A program made the position numbers and the translations under genes. This document shows positions 31,818-44,103 of a stretch of DNA of 64,000 nt, piece after piece (position 1 is the stretch's first letter; the number at the start of each line of letters is the position of its first letter). The stretch comes from Gnetum montanum (Eukaryota > Streptophyta > Gnetopsida > Gnetales > Gnetaceae). The stretch is taken from positions 226,033-290,032 of the forward strand of contig MNCI01004650.1 of assembly GCA_015680685.1 (NCBI GenBank). The letters run 5' to 3'. A model generated the notes under the pieces. It worked only from the letters and a program-made list of their open reading frames with translations. It did not search any database and was not told the origin of the DNA.

Positions 31818-33789
31818 TGAAATCATCAAATATGTGGCAAATATCAAATACACATTATATTAGACATTAGACATAAGAAGATCATGTGGAAATTTCAAAT
31901 ATGTGTAACATTTGATATTATGCATAAAGAAAAGAAAAAAGAATGCTTTATTGATATAGAATAATGTATATAGCCATGTTTTGAGTGTTCCTTAGGGTTA
32001 TCTTCCTTCAACATTTATCCCTTAAAGGAAATTTAGCACTACCACATGGTTAGACCTACAACTTACCAAAAGGGATGGCTAGTCCTTTTTCTATTCTACT
32101 TCACCTAACACCTATTACTTGCCTTTACTGACTCCACAACTCCATGTTGATATGACCTCTAATGCTCAAGTATAAATACCTTAGGTTAAATTGTCAAAGG
32201 TCACCTCAAGAGACATGTCCATTATTATAGTGCACCCTTTTAGGTTTTAGTTACAACTTATCCTTTCGGGTCTTGTTATGATAATTATAGCACTTGTTAT
32301 GATAATTATAGCACTTGTTATGAAGAGACACCATCTTTCTTATGTAGTGGAACCATTCAGGAATGGGAACATTACATAAGCATTGTATCAATTCATTGCA
32401 TACACTCATGGCTTGAATATCTATAGGCAAGGCAAATTCTTTAAAGTAGTTCTTGAGGGTTTACAAGATTACAATTGGTACTTTTATGAAATTAAACAGT
32501 TGAGAAAATAGAATATTTCTTGGTAGGAAGTGTAGCAAAATCCTAAGCATAGTTGCTATTTAATCAAGAAAAATGTTTTTATCATAGTTTTAGTCTAATA
32601 TAGAAGTTAAGAAATAATTTTATTTACATCACATTAGATCTAATCAACAAGATGTGAAAGTTGATTATCTTTCATGTGCTATTCCAATTAAATATTGCAG
32701 TATTATCATCAAGCTTCACTTAAGTTCATATCATCTTCGAATTGAAAATGGAAGATGGATTCAACTTTATTAAGAAGAGAACACTTGTAAGTTGTGCATA
32801 TCAAGAGCCCTTGATGATGAGTTGTATGTATTTATTATTCTATTTTTTATTATGGCTACTCATTTAAGACTACATTATAATATTCTAATAAAAAACTTAT
32901 ATGATTTATTTTTGTTACCTTATAATTGTTTGGTCAATTTGTAAAATCTCTTTACTTTTTATTAAAATGTTTATGATGCAATAAAGTGTTAATTTCAATT
33001 TTATTAAAGTGAACCAACCGCAAACACAATGCTTTATAGTCATCCTACCTTGGCATCATGTTATATCACCCTAGTTGACAAAAACTATTCAAAAACTTAA
33101 AATAGAAATATCAACCTTACATTGCCAAAAGACTATCTATGTAATTTTCAAATTTGAGAAACAAAATAAGTTGTAATGTGCACCAACCAAACTTCTTTTT
33201 TGACCATAGTCCAAACTCCAAAATTTGCAAAATTTTGTGAGTGACTTTCGTACCTATGTAGTCTAAGGTAACATTGTAGCACGTCTACCTTGAATAGTGC
33301 AAGTTGCCAACAACTCACATCATGCTAAACACAAAGTCCAAATTTGATTCCAACTCTTTTGTTTCGCAGTATCAACTACCCTCTACCATGATGTTTACAA
33401 TTTTGAACATTACCTAAAGGCTTCTACATGTGTAAACTAGTTACAATGGCAAGTAATAATATTGACCCTTAAGTTTACAATGGTTAACTATTACAATCTA
33501 TGTGTGGTATTATTTTTAATGCTTATTACTAATAAATGTTTGCATTAATGCATGAGATTTTTTTTTGATAATAAACATATGCATTGATAGATGAGATATC
33601 TTGCCTATATTCTATAAAATCAGTATACCAATACATCTAAAGGATCATTAATTAGAGTGGCAAGTGCTTGTTAGGGTAAGCAGGTTCTTAGGAAGTTTAA
33701 AGGACGAGAAATTGAAACTTATTTTTGAGTGGTTGTGGCCAGCTTGAAATCCAGGGCTTTTGACTTGAAAAGAAGATACGTTATTAGAT
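31818..33789. other. AT-rich stretch without genes, probably including the D LTR
   Basis: No reading frame with protein character on either strand. The part next to 31818 should be the LTR of element D, but its other end could not be placed. TTGTTATGATAATTATAGCA is repeated in tandem near 32275-32320. Confidence 0.5.
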
Positions 33790-33792
33790 CCC

Positions 33793-33908
33793 TCAATATG
33801 ATATTTCTATGATATTGCTTACGAATGTGATGAAATGAATGAATTAAGCAATGATCAATTGTGTTTTTACAACATCTGGGAAGGAGATGTCACATTTGGT
33901 ATTAGAGC
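33793..33908 (+). repeat. 5' LTR remnant and primer site of element C
   Basis: The last roughly 100 bases (GATATTTCTATGATATTGCT through AAGCAATGATCAATTGTG to GATGTCA at 33892) match the end of the 3' LTR. TGGTATTAGAGC at 33897-33908 is one base away from the tRNA-Met primer site. The upstream 400 bases of the LTR are missing or unrecognisable. Confidence 0.75.
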
Positions 33909-34049
33909 AAATAACAATTTAGGAACCAAAGTGGAAAAAAATATTATTTTATTATTATAGGAAATAGAAGTACATCCAAGCCAGAATACATATAAAGGAA
34001 GAAGCAGAATACAAAAATTTAAGATGCAAAATAGAAAAAACAAGCAGCA

Positions 34050-35151
34050 TAATAGTGATCAATCATTTTGTTCAAATGCATTAAGAAGATCTAAAAGTAT
34101 CTTCAATTATGCTTTCCATTCTTTGTTAGTGGCATCCTTTTTACTAAGCACTACTTTGCATTTCAAAAGGCCACCACATAATTGCTTCATATACTTACTA
34201 GCATTATTTAGTATAGTTGTTGCCTCCTCCTTCTTTTTTAGCTGGGTCACCAACACATCCATTTGAAAGATCAATCGTCCATGTCTTTTTTTTCACTCTT
34301 TTTCTTTCCTCTTCACACACAAAAACAAGATTCGCAATTATGAATTATGAATGAGAAGATCAAATGAGAAAAAATAAAAGGAGAGATACTCACTTGAAAT
34401 TGATCATTCTCCACTTGAAGGTATCTCTCATAAGTCAGTAGATGGAAAGAAAGTCATGTCACACTCTCCAACTCTTCTAAAAGTTGCTCCAAATTTTGGA
34501 CGACCTCTAGAGCATCTTCAAGAATTGGATGGAAGGATGATGGAACACTAGTTTGTATCCATTCATAATCCTTCTTGAAGTCACATGATTGGGAGTTCTA
34601 TATGTGAAATATCTCTTCATGAATAAAGTAAGGAATATTCCTCATTATCTATTCATCCAAATGCCAAAAAACAACAAGTTCCTCCTTGGAAACCATCATC
34701 TTTTTCCTAAGTGAGTATGAGGAACCCAAGATAGAGACTAAAGGGGTTACTAGAATGAACCTAGAAACTAATGTCAACACCACTTGTAGTAAGGAACCCC
34801 TTACTAGGGTTACATGTGTAGATGCTGCATGCAATGATCTAGACAAAGGAGTGGAAATTGGAGGAGTGGAGGTTTATGCAATACCATAACTTATAGTATC
34901 ATCTCTCCTCATTTCTTAGATAAAGAACCTTTGCTCCAGAGACATTTGTAGTGCAAAAAGGTCAACATCATACAAAAAGAGAAAAAAAAGAAGTATTCAA
35001 AACCTTAAAATAATTAAAACTTACCTCTAGTTCCTTTTCCTTATCTTGTCTAGTATCTTGTTGTTGGACTTGTGGTTGGGCTTGTTGTTGAATTTTTTGT
35101 TGGCCTTTTTGTCTTGGGTCATTAGAGCCTTGCCCAGTATGTTGCCTCTAT

Positions 35152-35191
<40 letters not shown>

Positions 35192-36327
35192 AATTTTTAA
35201 TTTTCATTTGAAAAAAAATATACAAGTAAAATAATAAACTAGGCTATTATTGTACCTTGGCATTGGTTGTAAGTTCAACTTTCTCTCAAGGTAGAACTCA
35301 TCCAAAGAATGAAGCACTTGGAATGAATGAAGTACCTTGAGCAGCCTTAGTTTGTGCTCTTTCAATTTGTGCACCTTATATCAATTCATTCTATAGCCCA
35401 GACTACACTATCAAATACATAAAAACAACATAAGCAACAATAATAATTTAAGTTATATATATGTATATATAAATACCTCGTTGCTTCCCTCTTGATTTCT
35501 AACCTATTACAAAGCCAATTGACCCCTTCTTACACCCTAAATCTAGCATTGTATAATTCTATCCTAAAAGAAATTCAAGACATAGATTGAAATTATAGCA
35601 ACCAAAAAGTTTGGTGGAAGGGTTGCAACTTAGGATTAAACACATTATCAGAGGTACACAACATATAGTATAAGGTTTCTTGGGATTTTGTAAGGTAGAA
35701 ACTACTCCATTCATGACATTGTGCAAGGCAAAGAAACAAGATAATGACTAATCATAAACTCTACCATTCTTAAAACCACGAAATATAAAAATGGAATGGG
35801 CACTAACATGAGTTTGGTGTTGATTCCATAAGACCTTACTATAAATGAATTGGAAAAAATTGAAGCGAATTCCATTAATCAAATCTTCATGGAAAAATTG
35901 GCTTTTGTGAGTAGTAGAATCATGAACATAATTGGATAATTTATTTTTACAAAATAATTTAAACATAGAAGAGAAAACTGATGGAAGTAAAGGATCCTCC
36001 TCATGGTGAAAACCAAAAAATGTCAGGATTTCGACTACAATAATTATTAGTGCCCCAGAAACTAATTGTGAAATAGAATTTCTATTTTTATTGTATTGAT
36101 TACATCATTCAACTACAAAGCCTTTGCAATATTTTACCTTGAAAATAGAGAAGACAAGTAATCCAGACAATTCCAAAAGTCTTAAGAGATTGAAACTCCT
36201 CCTTTTTAAGCAAATTACCCAGACAATTGCAAGTAGTAATGGTAATATTTTGATGTAGAAAAATGGAGCTACCTCAAGGAGCTTGATCTTGAGTAGCTAG
36301 AGAAGGAGTTTGATGCTTTGGGACCAT
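34050..36327 (-). pseudogene. Antisense multi-exon gene inside element C, unrecognised
   Basis: Likely exons on the minus strand: E1 36327-36138 (MVPKHQTPSLATQDQAP; one stop), E2 about 36034-35764 (FFGFHHEEDPLLPSVFSSM, then SQFFHEDLINGIRFNFFQF), E3 35147-35025 (Gln-rich, IQQQAQPQVQQQDTRQDKEK), E4 about 34910-34395 (PILEDALEVVQNLEQLLEEL) and E5 about 34290-34050 (MDVLVTQLKKKEEATTILNN). E1, E3 and E4 end at GT donors; E2 and E3 begin after AG. A TATAAATA box on the same strand lies at 36436-36443. E4-E5 look coiled-coil forming. Family not recognised. It fills the gag position of element C but faces the other way, so it is a second insertion or an antisense cargo. Confidence 0.45.
35154..35187. 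repeat. (GA)n microsatellite
   Basis: About 17 GA units on the + strand just upstream (minus sense) of exon E3 of the antisense gene. There it appears as a pyrimidine (TC)n tract before the AG acceptor. Confidence 0.95.
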
Positions 36328-36735
36328 GATGTCAAATAGTTGAAATATTTGTAGGAATTCTACAATCATTGAGAGGAATCCTTCAATATTTCACTAATGT
36401 TGTGTTATGATGGGCAAAGACTTATTTCTTTCATGTATTTATAAAAGAATAGGAAGGAATTTTAGCAAAGAAAAGACGAAGTATTAAATTAAGTTAATTA
36501 ATTATTTAATAAAGCTAATGCTTTCTTTTTATTATTTTTGGATTGATAGGTTCACTAAAATGGCATTATCTCTAGCTCAATGCATAGTGCTCTCTGAGAT
36601 GATTCCAATAGTACCAATTTTGTCATAATCAAACTTATGATTTGGAAGATACAACATTTCTTAGATTGCATGTAGTTTTAAAATTAAAAAGGTGTTTTTT
36701 TTAATTTTTTTTAATTTTTAAATTAATTTGAACTA
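36328..36735. other. AT-rich stretch with minus-strand TATA box
   Basis: TATAAATA on the minus strand at 36436-36443, about 110 bases before the first ATG of the antisense gene, is the best promoter candidate. The rest (36480-36735) is AT-rich, has T runs and no coding signal; it separates the antisense gene from the element C protease end. Confidence 0.45.
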
Positions 36736-37694
36736 GGTGATGTTGATGTGATTTTAGGAATATCTTTCCTACAAAAATTTCATATTACTACCCACTTTGG
36801 AACTCATGTTTTAAAGGTCCCAACCACCAACGAAGTTAGGGTTCTAAGGGGGGTAGGAATAGCAAAGCAAATCTACACAATAACCATTAAGAAAGCCAAA
36901 AGATTAGTCAAAAATGATGCTATGATGTTGGTTGTCAACGTAAATCAACCTCAGAAATATTTAGGTATTGAGATTTCAAAAGAACTTGAGGAATATAAAG
37001 ATTTACTATTTGGTGAAACTAGAGAACTGCCTCCAAAAAGAAATGTTGAGCATGCTATTAATATTTTTTTCTAGTACACAACTTGCTTCAAAAGCCCCTT
37101 ATAGATTTTCCAATTCTAAATTAAGAGAACTGAAAGTACAATTAGATCAACTAGTGGAAGAACGAAAAATTCGACTTAATGTATCAACTCGGGGTGCACT
37201 ACTCTTATTTGTTAAAAAGAAAGATGGTATGTTAAGATTATGCATCGATTATAGGGCATTGAATAAAGTAACAATTAAAATTACTTATCCTTTTCCTAGA
37301 ATCAATGATTTGTTTGATCAACTGACAAGTGCATGCTATTTTTCAAAAATCGATTAAATATTAGGTTATCATCAAATAAGGATTAAGGAAAAAGATATTA
37401 AGAAAACTACTTTTATAACTAGATGTGGATTATATGAATTTTTTGTCATGCCATTTGGATTAACTAATGTACCTAAAACATTTATAGCTTTAATGAATAA
37501 TATTTTGGTGAATATCTTGATCAATTTGTTATAGTATTTATGGATGATATACTTGTTTATTCTAACTTAAGAGAAGAACACGTCAAACATTCGAAAATTA
37601 AAATGGAAATTCTTAAAGAGAATAAATTGAAAGATAAATTAAGTAAATGTGAACTCTTTAAAGAAGAAGTCTCTTACTTGGGCCATATAGTTTT
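36736..37694 (+). pseudogene. Protease end and first half of RT, element C
   Basis: Reads DVILGISFLQKFHITTHFG from 36742, the end of protease. A linker ends [14 protein letters not shown], then comes a frameshift near 37065. RT follows: [17 protein letters not shown], the fingers [20 protein letters not shown] (about 37190-37250), [14 protein letters not shown], then [12 protein letters not shown] (37435). The active site is FMDDILVYSN at 37538-37566. It ends at SYLGHIVF, where B2 is inserted (GTTTT/GTTTC duplication). The chromovirus assignment is confirmed by the chromodomain further on. Confidence 0.85.
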
Positions 37695-38605
37695 TGATGA
37701 GCGTCAATGTGTCACATCAACAGGCCCCTATTGACGAGGCCTCATCTACATGGTGTTGCACCATCAATAGGGTCACATCGATGTAACATTTGCTACATCT
37801 ATGGGGCCCCATTGATGTCATACTATAGCAAAAAATATAAATATGACCTCCCAATCATGTTTATGGGCATTAGATTCATAGTAGTAGAAAAGCTCTTGTA
37901 GTTTGTCTATTCGGACGTTAGAATATTTTTTCTGAGTGCTTGTAGTAGGAGTCATTAACTATACAGATCTTTATTCAAGCATTATTATACCTAAGCATGA
38001 TAGTATGTATGATAATAAAGATGAGCTTCTTGATAAACCTTGGAGCATTTTCAATAGTTTAGATGTTTTATTCATGCATTGAATGCTTTCAATTATTTAT
38101 TTGATGTTTTTCAGTAATTAAGAAAGATAAGCTAGATAGATTAAATACATAAGTATGACTTTCTCAAGCATAACACATATTTGATTGGTAATCCCAGCAG
38201 CATTATTGTGTGTTATGCCCAGTAGCATAGCAGTTGGTAACCCAGTAGTGGATACATGGATTTAGGACATGTATGGAAAGTGGGACCAAATTCTTATGTT
38301 AGGACTAGTTAGACATCAATTAATTATTTAAATTAAATTAGCTATTAAATTACTTTATCTCTCTCTTCAAGCATCAAAACCATAGAACAGAAAATGATAA
38401 AAATCATATGCCTTGATTACACTTAACCATATCTTTGTACTTTACAAGTGTAATTGGGAAGACAAAGAATGACCTTTAGGGCAAGATTCACTTCTAACAA
38501 AACTAGTGCACAGAAAACTAGAGATTCCATAGAATTTGACCAAATCATGTGTAAAAACTTTATGATTCCTATGGTTGGTGTAGGGGTACCCTTTACCACT
38601 CATCA
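37695..38605 (+). repeat. 5' LTR of element B2
   Basis: Begins TGATGAGCGTCAATGTG, ends CCACTCATCA. TATA box TATAAATA at 37836-37843. It is not identical to the 3' LTR but colinear throughout. Confidence 0.9.
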
Positions 38606-38625
38606 TTGGTATCATTGTTGAGGAC
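38606..38625 (+). promoter_or_regulatory. Primer binding site of element B2
   Basis: TTGGTATCATTGTTGAGGAC directly after the LTR. It aligns position by position with the B1 site; both look like transition-decayed versions of an Athila tRNA-Asp-type site. Confidence 0.6.
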
Positions 38626-38755
38626 TCTATTTGTTGAAACATGCACTACCTAGGTTTAGTGAATATCATTAATATCATTGGATAAACCTCAAGGTTGACA
38701 TCATTTCCATATTTCATAATTACCAAAGAACATTGACACTTTAATTATTTAAAAA

Positions 38756-41130
38756 ATGTCTTCTTCCCACAAGTGTGAAGATATTAAACTATCAATCCCA
38801 TAAGAGTACAAAGTGGTATATACTCATCTAGATGAGTATATACCTAACTTCACCTTCATCCTATATCAGGATGAGTAACTGCAATGGCGTGACATGGAAG
38901 GCAACATTGTAATGCCTCCTAATCAATATATGCACAATGTGCTACTTCAAACTCTTAAGAAGCTAGGCACCCACAATCTTCAAGAAGAATATTTTGTGCA
39001 AGACTATGACTACAGGGACTACCATCCCACCAAAATACAATGCAAGCGAGATCGACACCAGGGGAAGCATCATGAGGGTTGTGAAGGGGAAAAGGTTCAC
39101 TAATCCCTTGTTCCTGCTAAACCAAGATGATAATGAGGACCCTCTCTCTGAGGGCTCTCAACATGACAATTCTCCACCCTTTGTTACTCGTGATGAGGGT
39201 GTGGCCTTGAATCTATAATCTACAATCCTCAATCTGGGTTTAGGAAAAGATGGTAGTCAATGCAAGGGATCAAACAAGCATTAAGATAGTAAGAAATTTG
39301 ATGAACATGGTCATGAAAACTAAAGTAGAATTAGTAAATATCATGATGGAGGTAGTCCTACTCCCTCTTCACCCTATTCATCTACATCCTCTTCTTCTAG
39401 TTTTGAAAGATGTCGTAGAAGAAACAACCATGATGGAGGTGATCAACCAGACTGTAATGAACAAAGGGGTAATAGAGAACATCATTGATGATAATGAAAT
39501 CATGATGATGATGAGCTTTTTTGGTAACTTGAAGCATGCTTAACATTGTAGAGGTAGTTAAGATTCCAACTAGGCATGTGAAACATAGTCAGATTAAGCA
39601 CTTAGATATGGACAATGTTCCAAGATTTGAGAGGGGATGTAACTCTGATCCATAAAACCATCTACAAGCCTTTCACAATGCCTACACCTTACAAAACATT
39701 GAGATGATTAGCAAAAACTCAAGCTATTTCCTAGGACACTCATCAAGGAAGTAGAGGGCTAGTATCGATCTTTGGAGTTGGAATCTATCCACTAATGGAG
39801 TACCATGTTGGAACTATTCAATTACAAATAATAAACGTACTCTAGAGTCTCCAATTTGAGAAGGTAAATACAAGGCTAGAAATAGAAAACACATGAACCC
39901 TTGGATGTAGCCATGGGTAGATACTATTCTATCTTACATCGATGTCATGGTCATGATTATTCTTAGAGGGAACAACTCTGCCACATCATAGATAGGCTCA
40001 TAGTAAAAACTAGAAGAAGCCTTGGCATTTATGCTTAAGAGAGACTATTCAAGCTAACAGCCCATTAGATACAAATTTTAATAGAATAGGTTGCAAAAGA
40101 GGAAGGTGAGTTACAAAAAAGGAAAAGTGTATAAGAATATAATAGGGACCCTTCCATCAGAAAAAGGGAGGTCCAATTTTATGATGAGGAGGAGTCACCA
40201 CTCGACGAAATCATAAATAGGAAAACTTTCCCTATCCAAAAATCTATTTCTAATATTTTAATAAAGGTTGATAAATTATGGGACTATTTTGATGAAAAAT
40301 TCAAAATTTCTATGAATATTTCTGAAGAATCCAAAGAGTAAAATAGTGATCATACCCTCAAGAGGTGGGAAGAAGCTAAATGTGCCTACCAAAGAGGTAA
40401 GGGAAAAGCTGCTACACTAGAAAAAGTTGTGGAGATAGACTCTAATAATGGCATTGGTTGTGACATTTTTTAATATGAACATCCTATGGAATGTTGCCCT
40501 ATGGTGTGACATTTACAAAAGTCTAGGATGTATGCGTTGAAGCCTCAAATAGCATGAAGACAAGCACCTAGATGATTACCTTACCCTTAAGGCAAGCAAA
40601 GGTAGTTCTACCAACAACAACAAGCTTACTACCCAAGTGGAGCTCCACCACAACCATATGAAGAATATCAACAGTGGCACAACCATAGTCATGCGGAATG
40701 GCACCACCAAGATAGCAGTACCCTTATAGGCAACTAGATCCATATGGGTGCTATGTTCAACAATCCATCTCTCCACAAAGTTTTGCTAGCCACACCTCAT
40801 TTTAGCATCACTATTACCTTCTAGAGTACCACCGAACAAATTCACCATCTACTTGAGGGGAGAACCCACATCTATCTACACACATCCCTCCACCCTCAAC
40901 CTAATCACCTCCTGTTCCATCAATGTAAGGTGAAATTCCCCCATAGTCATAGCAACGAAATGCTACAAGGGTTGTATATTCATAACCAACCTTCTAGATA
41001 AGGGGTTTGGATAATTTATCCATGAAATGATCATTTTTCTGATTCAATAATCCTTCAAAACCCTCACAACCTAATGCAGCTAGTTGCCTTGTATCTACAA
41101 CACCTTCATCCTCTACATCAAACATATTTG
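38756..41130 (+). pseudogene. gag of element B2 (broken)
   Basis: Start at 38756 (MSSSHKCEDIKLSIP), matching B1's MSSS start. It continues through YTHLDEYIPNFTFIL and WRDMEGNIVMPPNQYMHNV to 39103, then frameshifts. The capsid region is near 39590-39900 (NVPRFERGCNSDP-like). A charged stretch (40080-40450) and a Cys-containing part (CPMVWHL region, 40490) follow, then a Pro/Tyr/Gln-rich tail. It is the same arrangement as in B1. Stops and shifts are numerous. Confidence 0.7.
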
Positions 41131-41149
41131 AGTGCCCTTCAAACCAAAT

Positions 41150-41520
41150 CGACACTATGATGTTAGCTCATGTTATTTCCAATTAGATCAAGGTTGGAAA
41201 TCTTCCCAAAAAAAGATTTGATCTAAGAAGTCCTCTTATTTACTTATATATCACTAGTCATGAGCCATGGAAGGCTCTTCTTGATTCTAGTTCTAGTGTC
41301 AATCTCATCTTCCATGACATGTACAAGGCCTAGAACCTACCACCTCTCAAGAAGAGAAAAATCCATTTTGAATTGGTAGATTAGTCAATCACTATTCCTC
41401 TAGGATGACCACAGTTTGTGGGTGGTCCTACCTTGTCGATTTTCTGGTGATCAAGGTTCAAAACTAAAAAGGTGATTTTCCCATCATTATGGGAAGGCCT
41501 TGGTTAAGCATGGTTGATAC
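41150..41520 (+). pseudogene. Protease of element B2 (broken)
   Basis: Reads ALLDSSSSVNLIFHDMYKA from about 41272. The catalytic Asp is kept, but the following Gly has become Ser. The family's flap and VGGPTLSIFW-like region run to 41450, and PSLWEGLG near 41495 is equivalent to LGR-. Two TAG codons are present. Confidence 0.7.
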
Positions 41521-41887
41521 AAATATGGGAGTAAGGGACCTTTCCTTGGAAATCTCCAAAGAAAATGAATTTGAAAGGCTTGAGAAGAAATGTGTTCCAC
41601 GCATCACGTATAGTGATACAGGCTATAATTGCATGCAAAACATCTAATCCATCAACAGTACATTCATTAAAGCATGTAATTAGTGTGCACAAGAAACTGA
41701 TATTCAAAGATGCCTATACATAGTAGCCATAAAACAAGATGACAACTAGTGGTTGATAGCTAACTCAAATAGCAACACACTATGCATGGAACCAACTAAG
41801 AGCCTAACATATGTCTATGTCAAAGGTATGGATGAACTTGAGCAAGTTCATCACCAACTCTATGATGATGAAGATGATGATATTTAT

Positions 41888-42951
41888 TAGTGAGAGTTGG
41901 AAACCCTTGATAATTTCAAGCAGGGACCCCTAGAGTTAAAAACTCTACCAGTTGGCATGGAGTATGCATTTTTAAACAATGGAAAGTTGATCATCATGAA
42001 TGCAAATCTTGGTCTTGAACAAAAAGACAAGTTGTTGCAAGTCTTTAACAAGTGGCCAACAACCTTTTCTTGGTCATATCCTAAACTAATAGGAAACAAT
42101 CCAAGGATATGCTAGCATCATATCTACATCGACCTAACCATGAAGCCATGAAGGTAGCTGTAGAGATGGTTGAACACCAAAATGAAATAGATCATCAAAG
42201 AAAAAATAGAAAAACTCCTTAAGGTAAGGTTCATCTATCCCATTGCGAATAGTAAGTGGGTTAGCCCACTTGTAATTATTCCAAAAAATGTGGCATGTGG
42301 TGGGTTTGCATTGACTTGAGGCTATTGAACATGACAACATTTAATATCATTTTTCATTGTCATTCGTCGACCAAGTGTTGGACACTATCTCCGGGCATTG
42401 CTATTATAGCTTCTTGGATGGTTATAGTGGCTATAACCAAATCCAAAGTACACCCAAGTATTAGGCCAAGACAACATTCATGAGTCCCTAGGGGACTCTT
42501 GCATATTGTGAGATGCCATTTGATCTTTCCAATGCCCCTGCAACATTTTAATGTCTCGTCCTTAGTATTTTTCAATAGAAAATTGGTAACAGGATAGAAG
42601 TCTTTATGGATGATTTCTCTACCTATGGGGCTACATTTGAATAATCCTTAGAACCCCTTGAGTAGGTTCTAAAAATATGTGTCAAAACAAACCTTAGGCT
42701 TAATTTGCAAAAAAGCCATTTAATGGTCTAGGAAGGCATAGTACTAGAGCATAGAATTACTCAAGTAGGGAATGAGGTAGACCTCAAAAAAATAAGGGTC
42801 ATCGAAGGAATCACATGTTAACCAAAGATAATTAAAGATTTCCAATCATTCCTTCGACATATTGGCTACTACTAGTGATTCATAGAGAATTTTTCTAAGA
42901 TTAGAAAGCTGTTGGTTGAGCTTACATCCTATATTACATCCATTGTATGAG
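41888..42951 (+). pseudogene. Reverse transcriptase of element B2 (broken, cut by gap)
   Basis: A linker starts at 41897 (METLDNFKQGPLELKTLPVG), then NKWPTTFSWSYPKLIG. The RT start IYPIANSKWVSPLVIIPKN is at about 42232. The frame then shifts, and GYSGYNQIQ-type sequence (42420) is readable only in another frame. FMDDFSTYG-type sequence lies at 42603-42628. The segment 42640-42930 corresponds to the RT thumb. It ends in the run of N. It is far more damaged than the B1 copy. Confidence 0.75.
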
Positions 42952-43232
42952 NNNNNNNNNNNNNNNNNNNNNNNNNNNNNNNNNNNNNNNNNNNNNNNNN
43001 NNNNNNNNNNNNNNNNNNNNNNNNNNNNNNNNNNNNNNNNNNNNNNNNNNNNNNNNNNNNNNNNNNNNNNNNNNNNNNNNNNNNNNNNNNNNNNNNNNNN
43101 NNNNNNNNNNNNNNNNNNNNNNNNNNNNNNNNNNNNNNNNNNNNNNNNNNNNNNNNNNNNNNNNNNNNNNNNNNNNNNNNNNNNNNNNNNNNNNNNNNNN
43201 NNNNNNNNNNNNNNNNNNNNNNNNNNNNNNNN
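42952..43232. other. Assembly gap (281 N)
   Basis: Falls between RT and integrase of B2. The RT active-site box to first integrase Asp distance is 669 bases here, Ns included, but 970 bases in the colinear B1. The gap therefore probably hides about 580 bases, containing RNase H and the integrase zinc region. Confidence 0.95.
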
Positions 43233-43245
43233 TAGTGAATCCAAC

Positions 43246-44103
43246 CACTGGAACCCTTTGACATATGGAGCATAGACTTCATGGGTCCCATCATGCCCAT
43301 GTCTAATGGAAAGGCATATATCATCATAGTAGTCGACTATTGCACCAAATGGGTAGAAGCAATAGCCATCACCACCTATACATCTTCTACTACCACTCAA
43401 TTTCAATAAACAAATGTTGTTAATAGGTTTGGGATGCCATGTGCACTAATTTTTGACAATGGAACCCATTTTATAGACATCACTTTTTGAAAAATCATGC
43501 AATGCTTAGGGGTTAAACATAAATTAAGAGCACCCTATCACCCCCAAGCCAATGATCTAGTAGAGGTAACTAACAAGGAGATCACAAAATCCTAACAAGG
43601 AACATAAGCAAGTATAGGAGAGATTGGAGCACAAAACTCAATGATTCCCTACATGGAAACTTCCTATTGGCTACTCTCCCTACGAGCTAGTGTATGAAAA
43701 ACTTCTAATACTTCCAATTCAACCTAGGCTCCATACAATCTCAATAGCCTATGAATTGAATTTTGACCTAAGTCTAGCACAAAAGAAAATACTAATCAAC
43801 CTCAACATGCTAAAAAAAAGTCTATTGATGGTCCTATCTTTGAATGAAGTGCACAAGGCATTCAACAAACAATGGCATGACCTTAGAATATGAAAAGTGA
43901 AATTTCAGCTAGGAGATAAGGTTCTCTATTATAATCCCACACATGTACCTCAAAAAACTAATTTCCAAATGTCATGGAAAGGACCTTATATAATTGATAA
44001 AACCTTTCCTTCTGGGGCCAAAAGCATACACAAACCTGAGAGCCCAAACAAAAAGCAGTTTGTCAACATCCAACAAGTAAAGCTTTTCCATGAACCTAAG
44101 TAA
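43246..44103 (+). pseudogene. Integrase of element B2 (broken)
   Basis: Begins EPFDIWSIDFMGPIMPMSNG (43246-43305), with the first catalytic Asp kept, then YIIIVVDYCTKWVEAIA. The middle is frameshifted. The C-terminal part is well kept: MYEKLLILPIQPRLHTIS at 43690, then FQLGDKVLYYNPTHVPQK and SWKGPYIIDKTFPSG (43897-44010), ending at the stop 44101-44103. It matches B1 24656-25575. Confidence 0.82.

Noticed and set aside
42916-43406. Long frames running through the N block
   Set aside because: They exist only because N codons cannot be stops.
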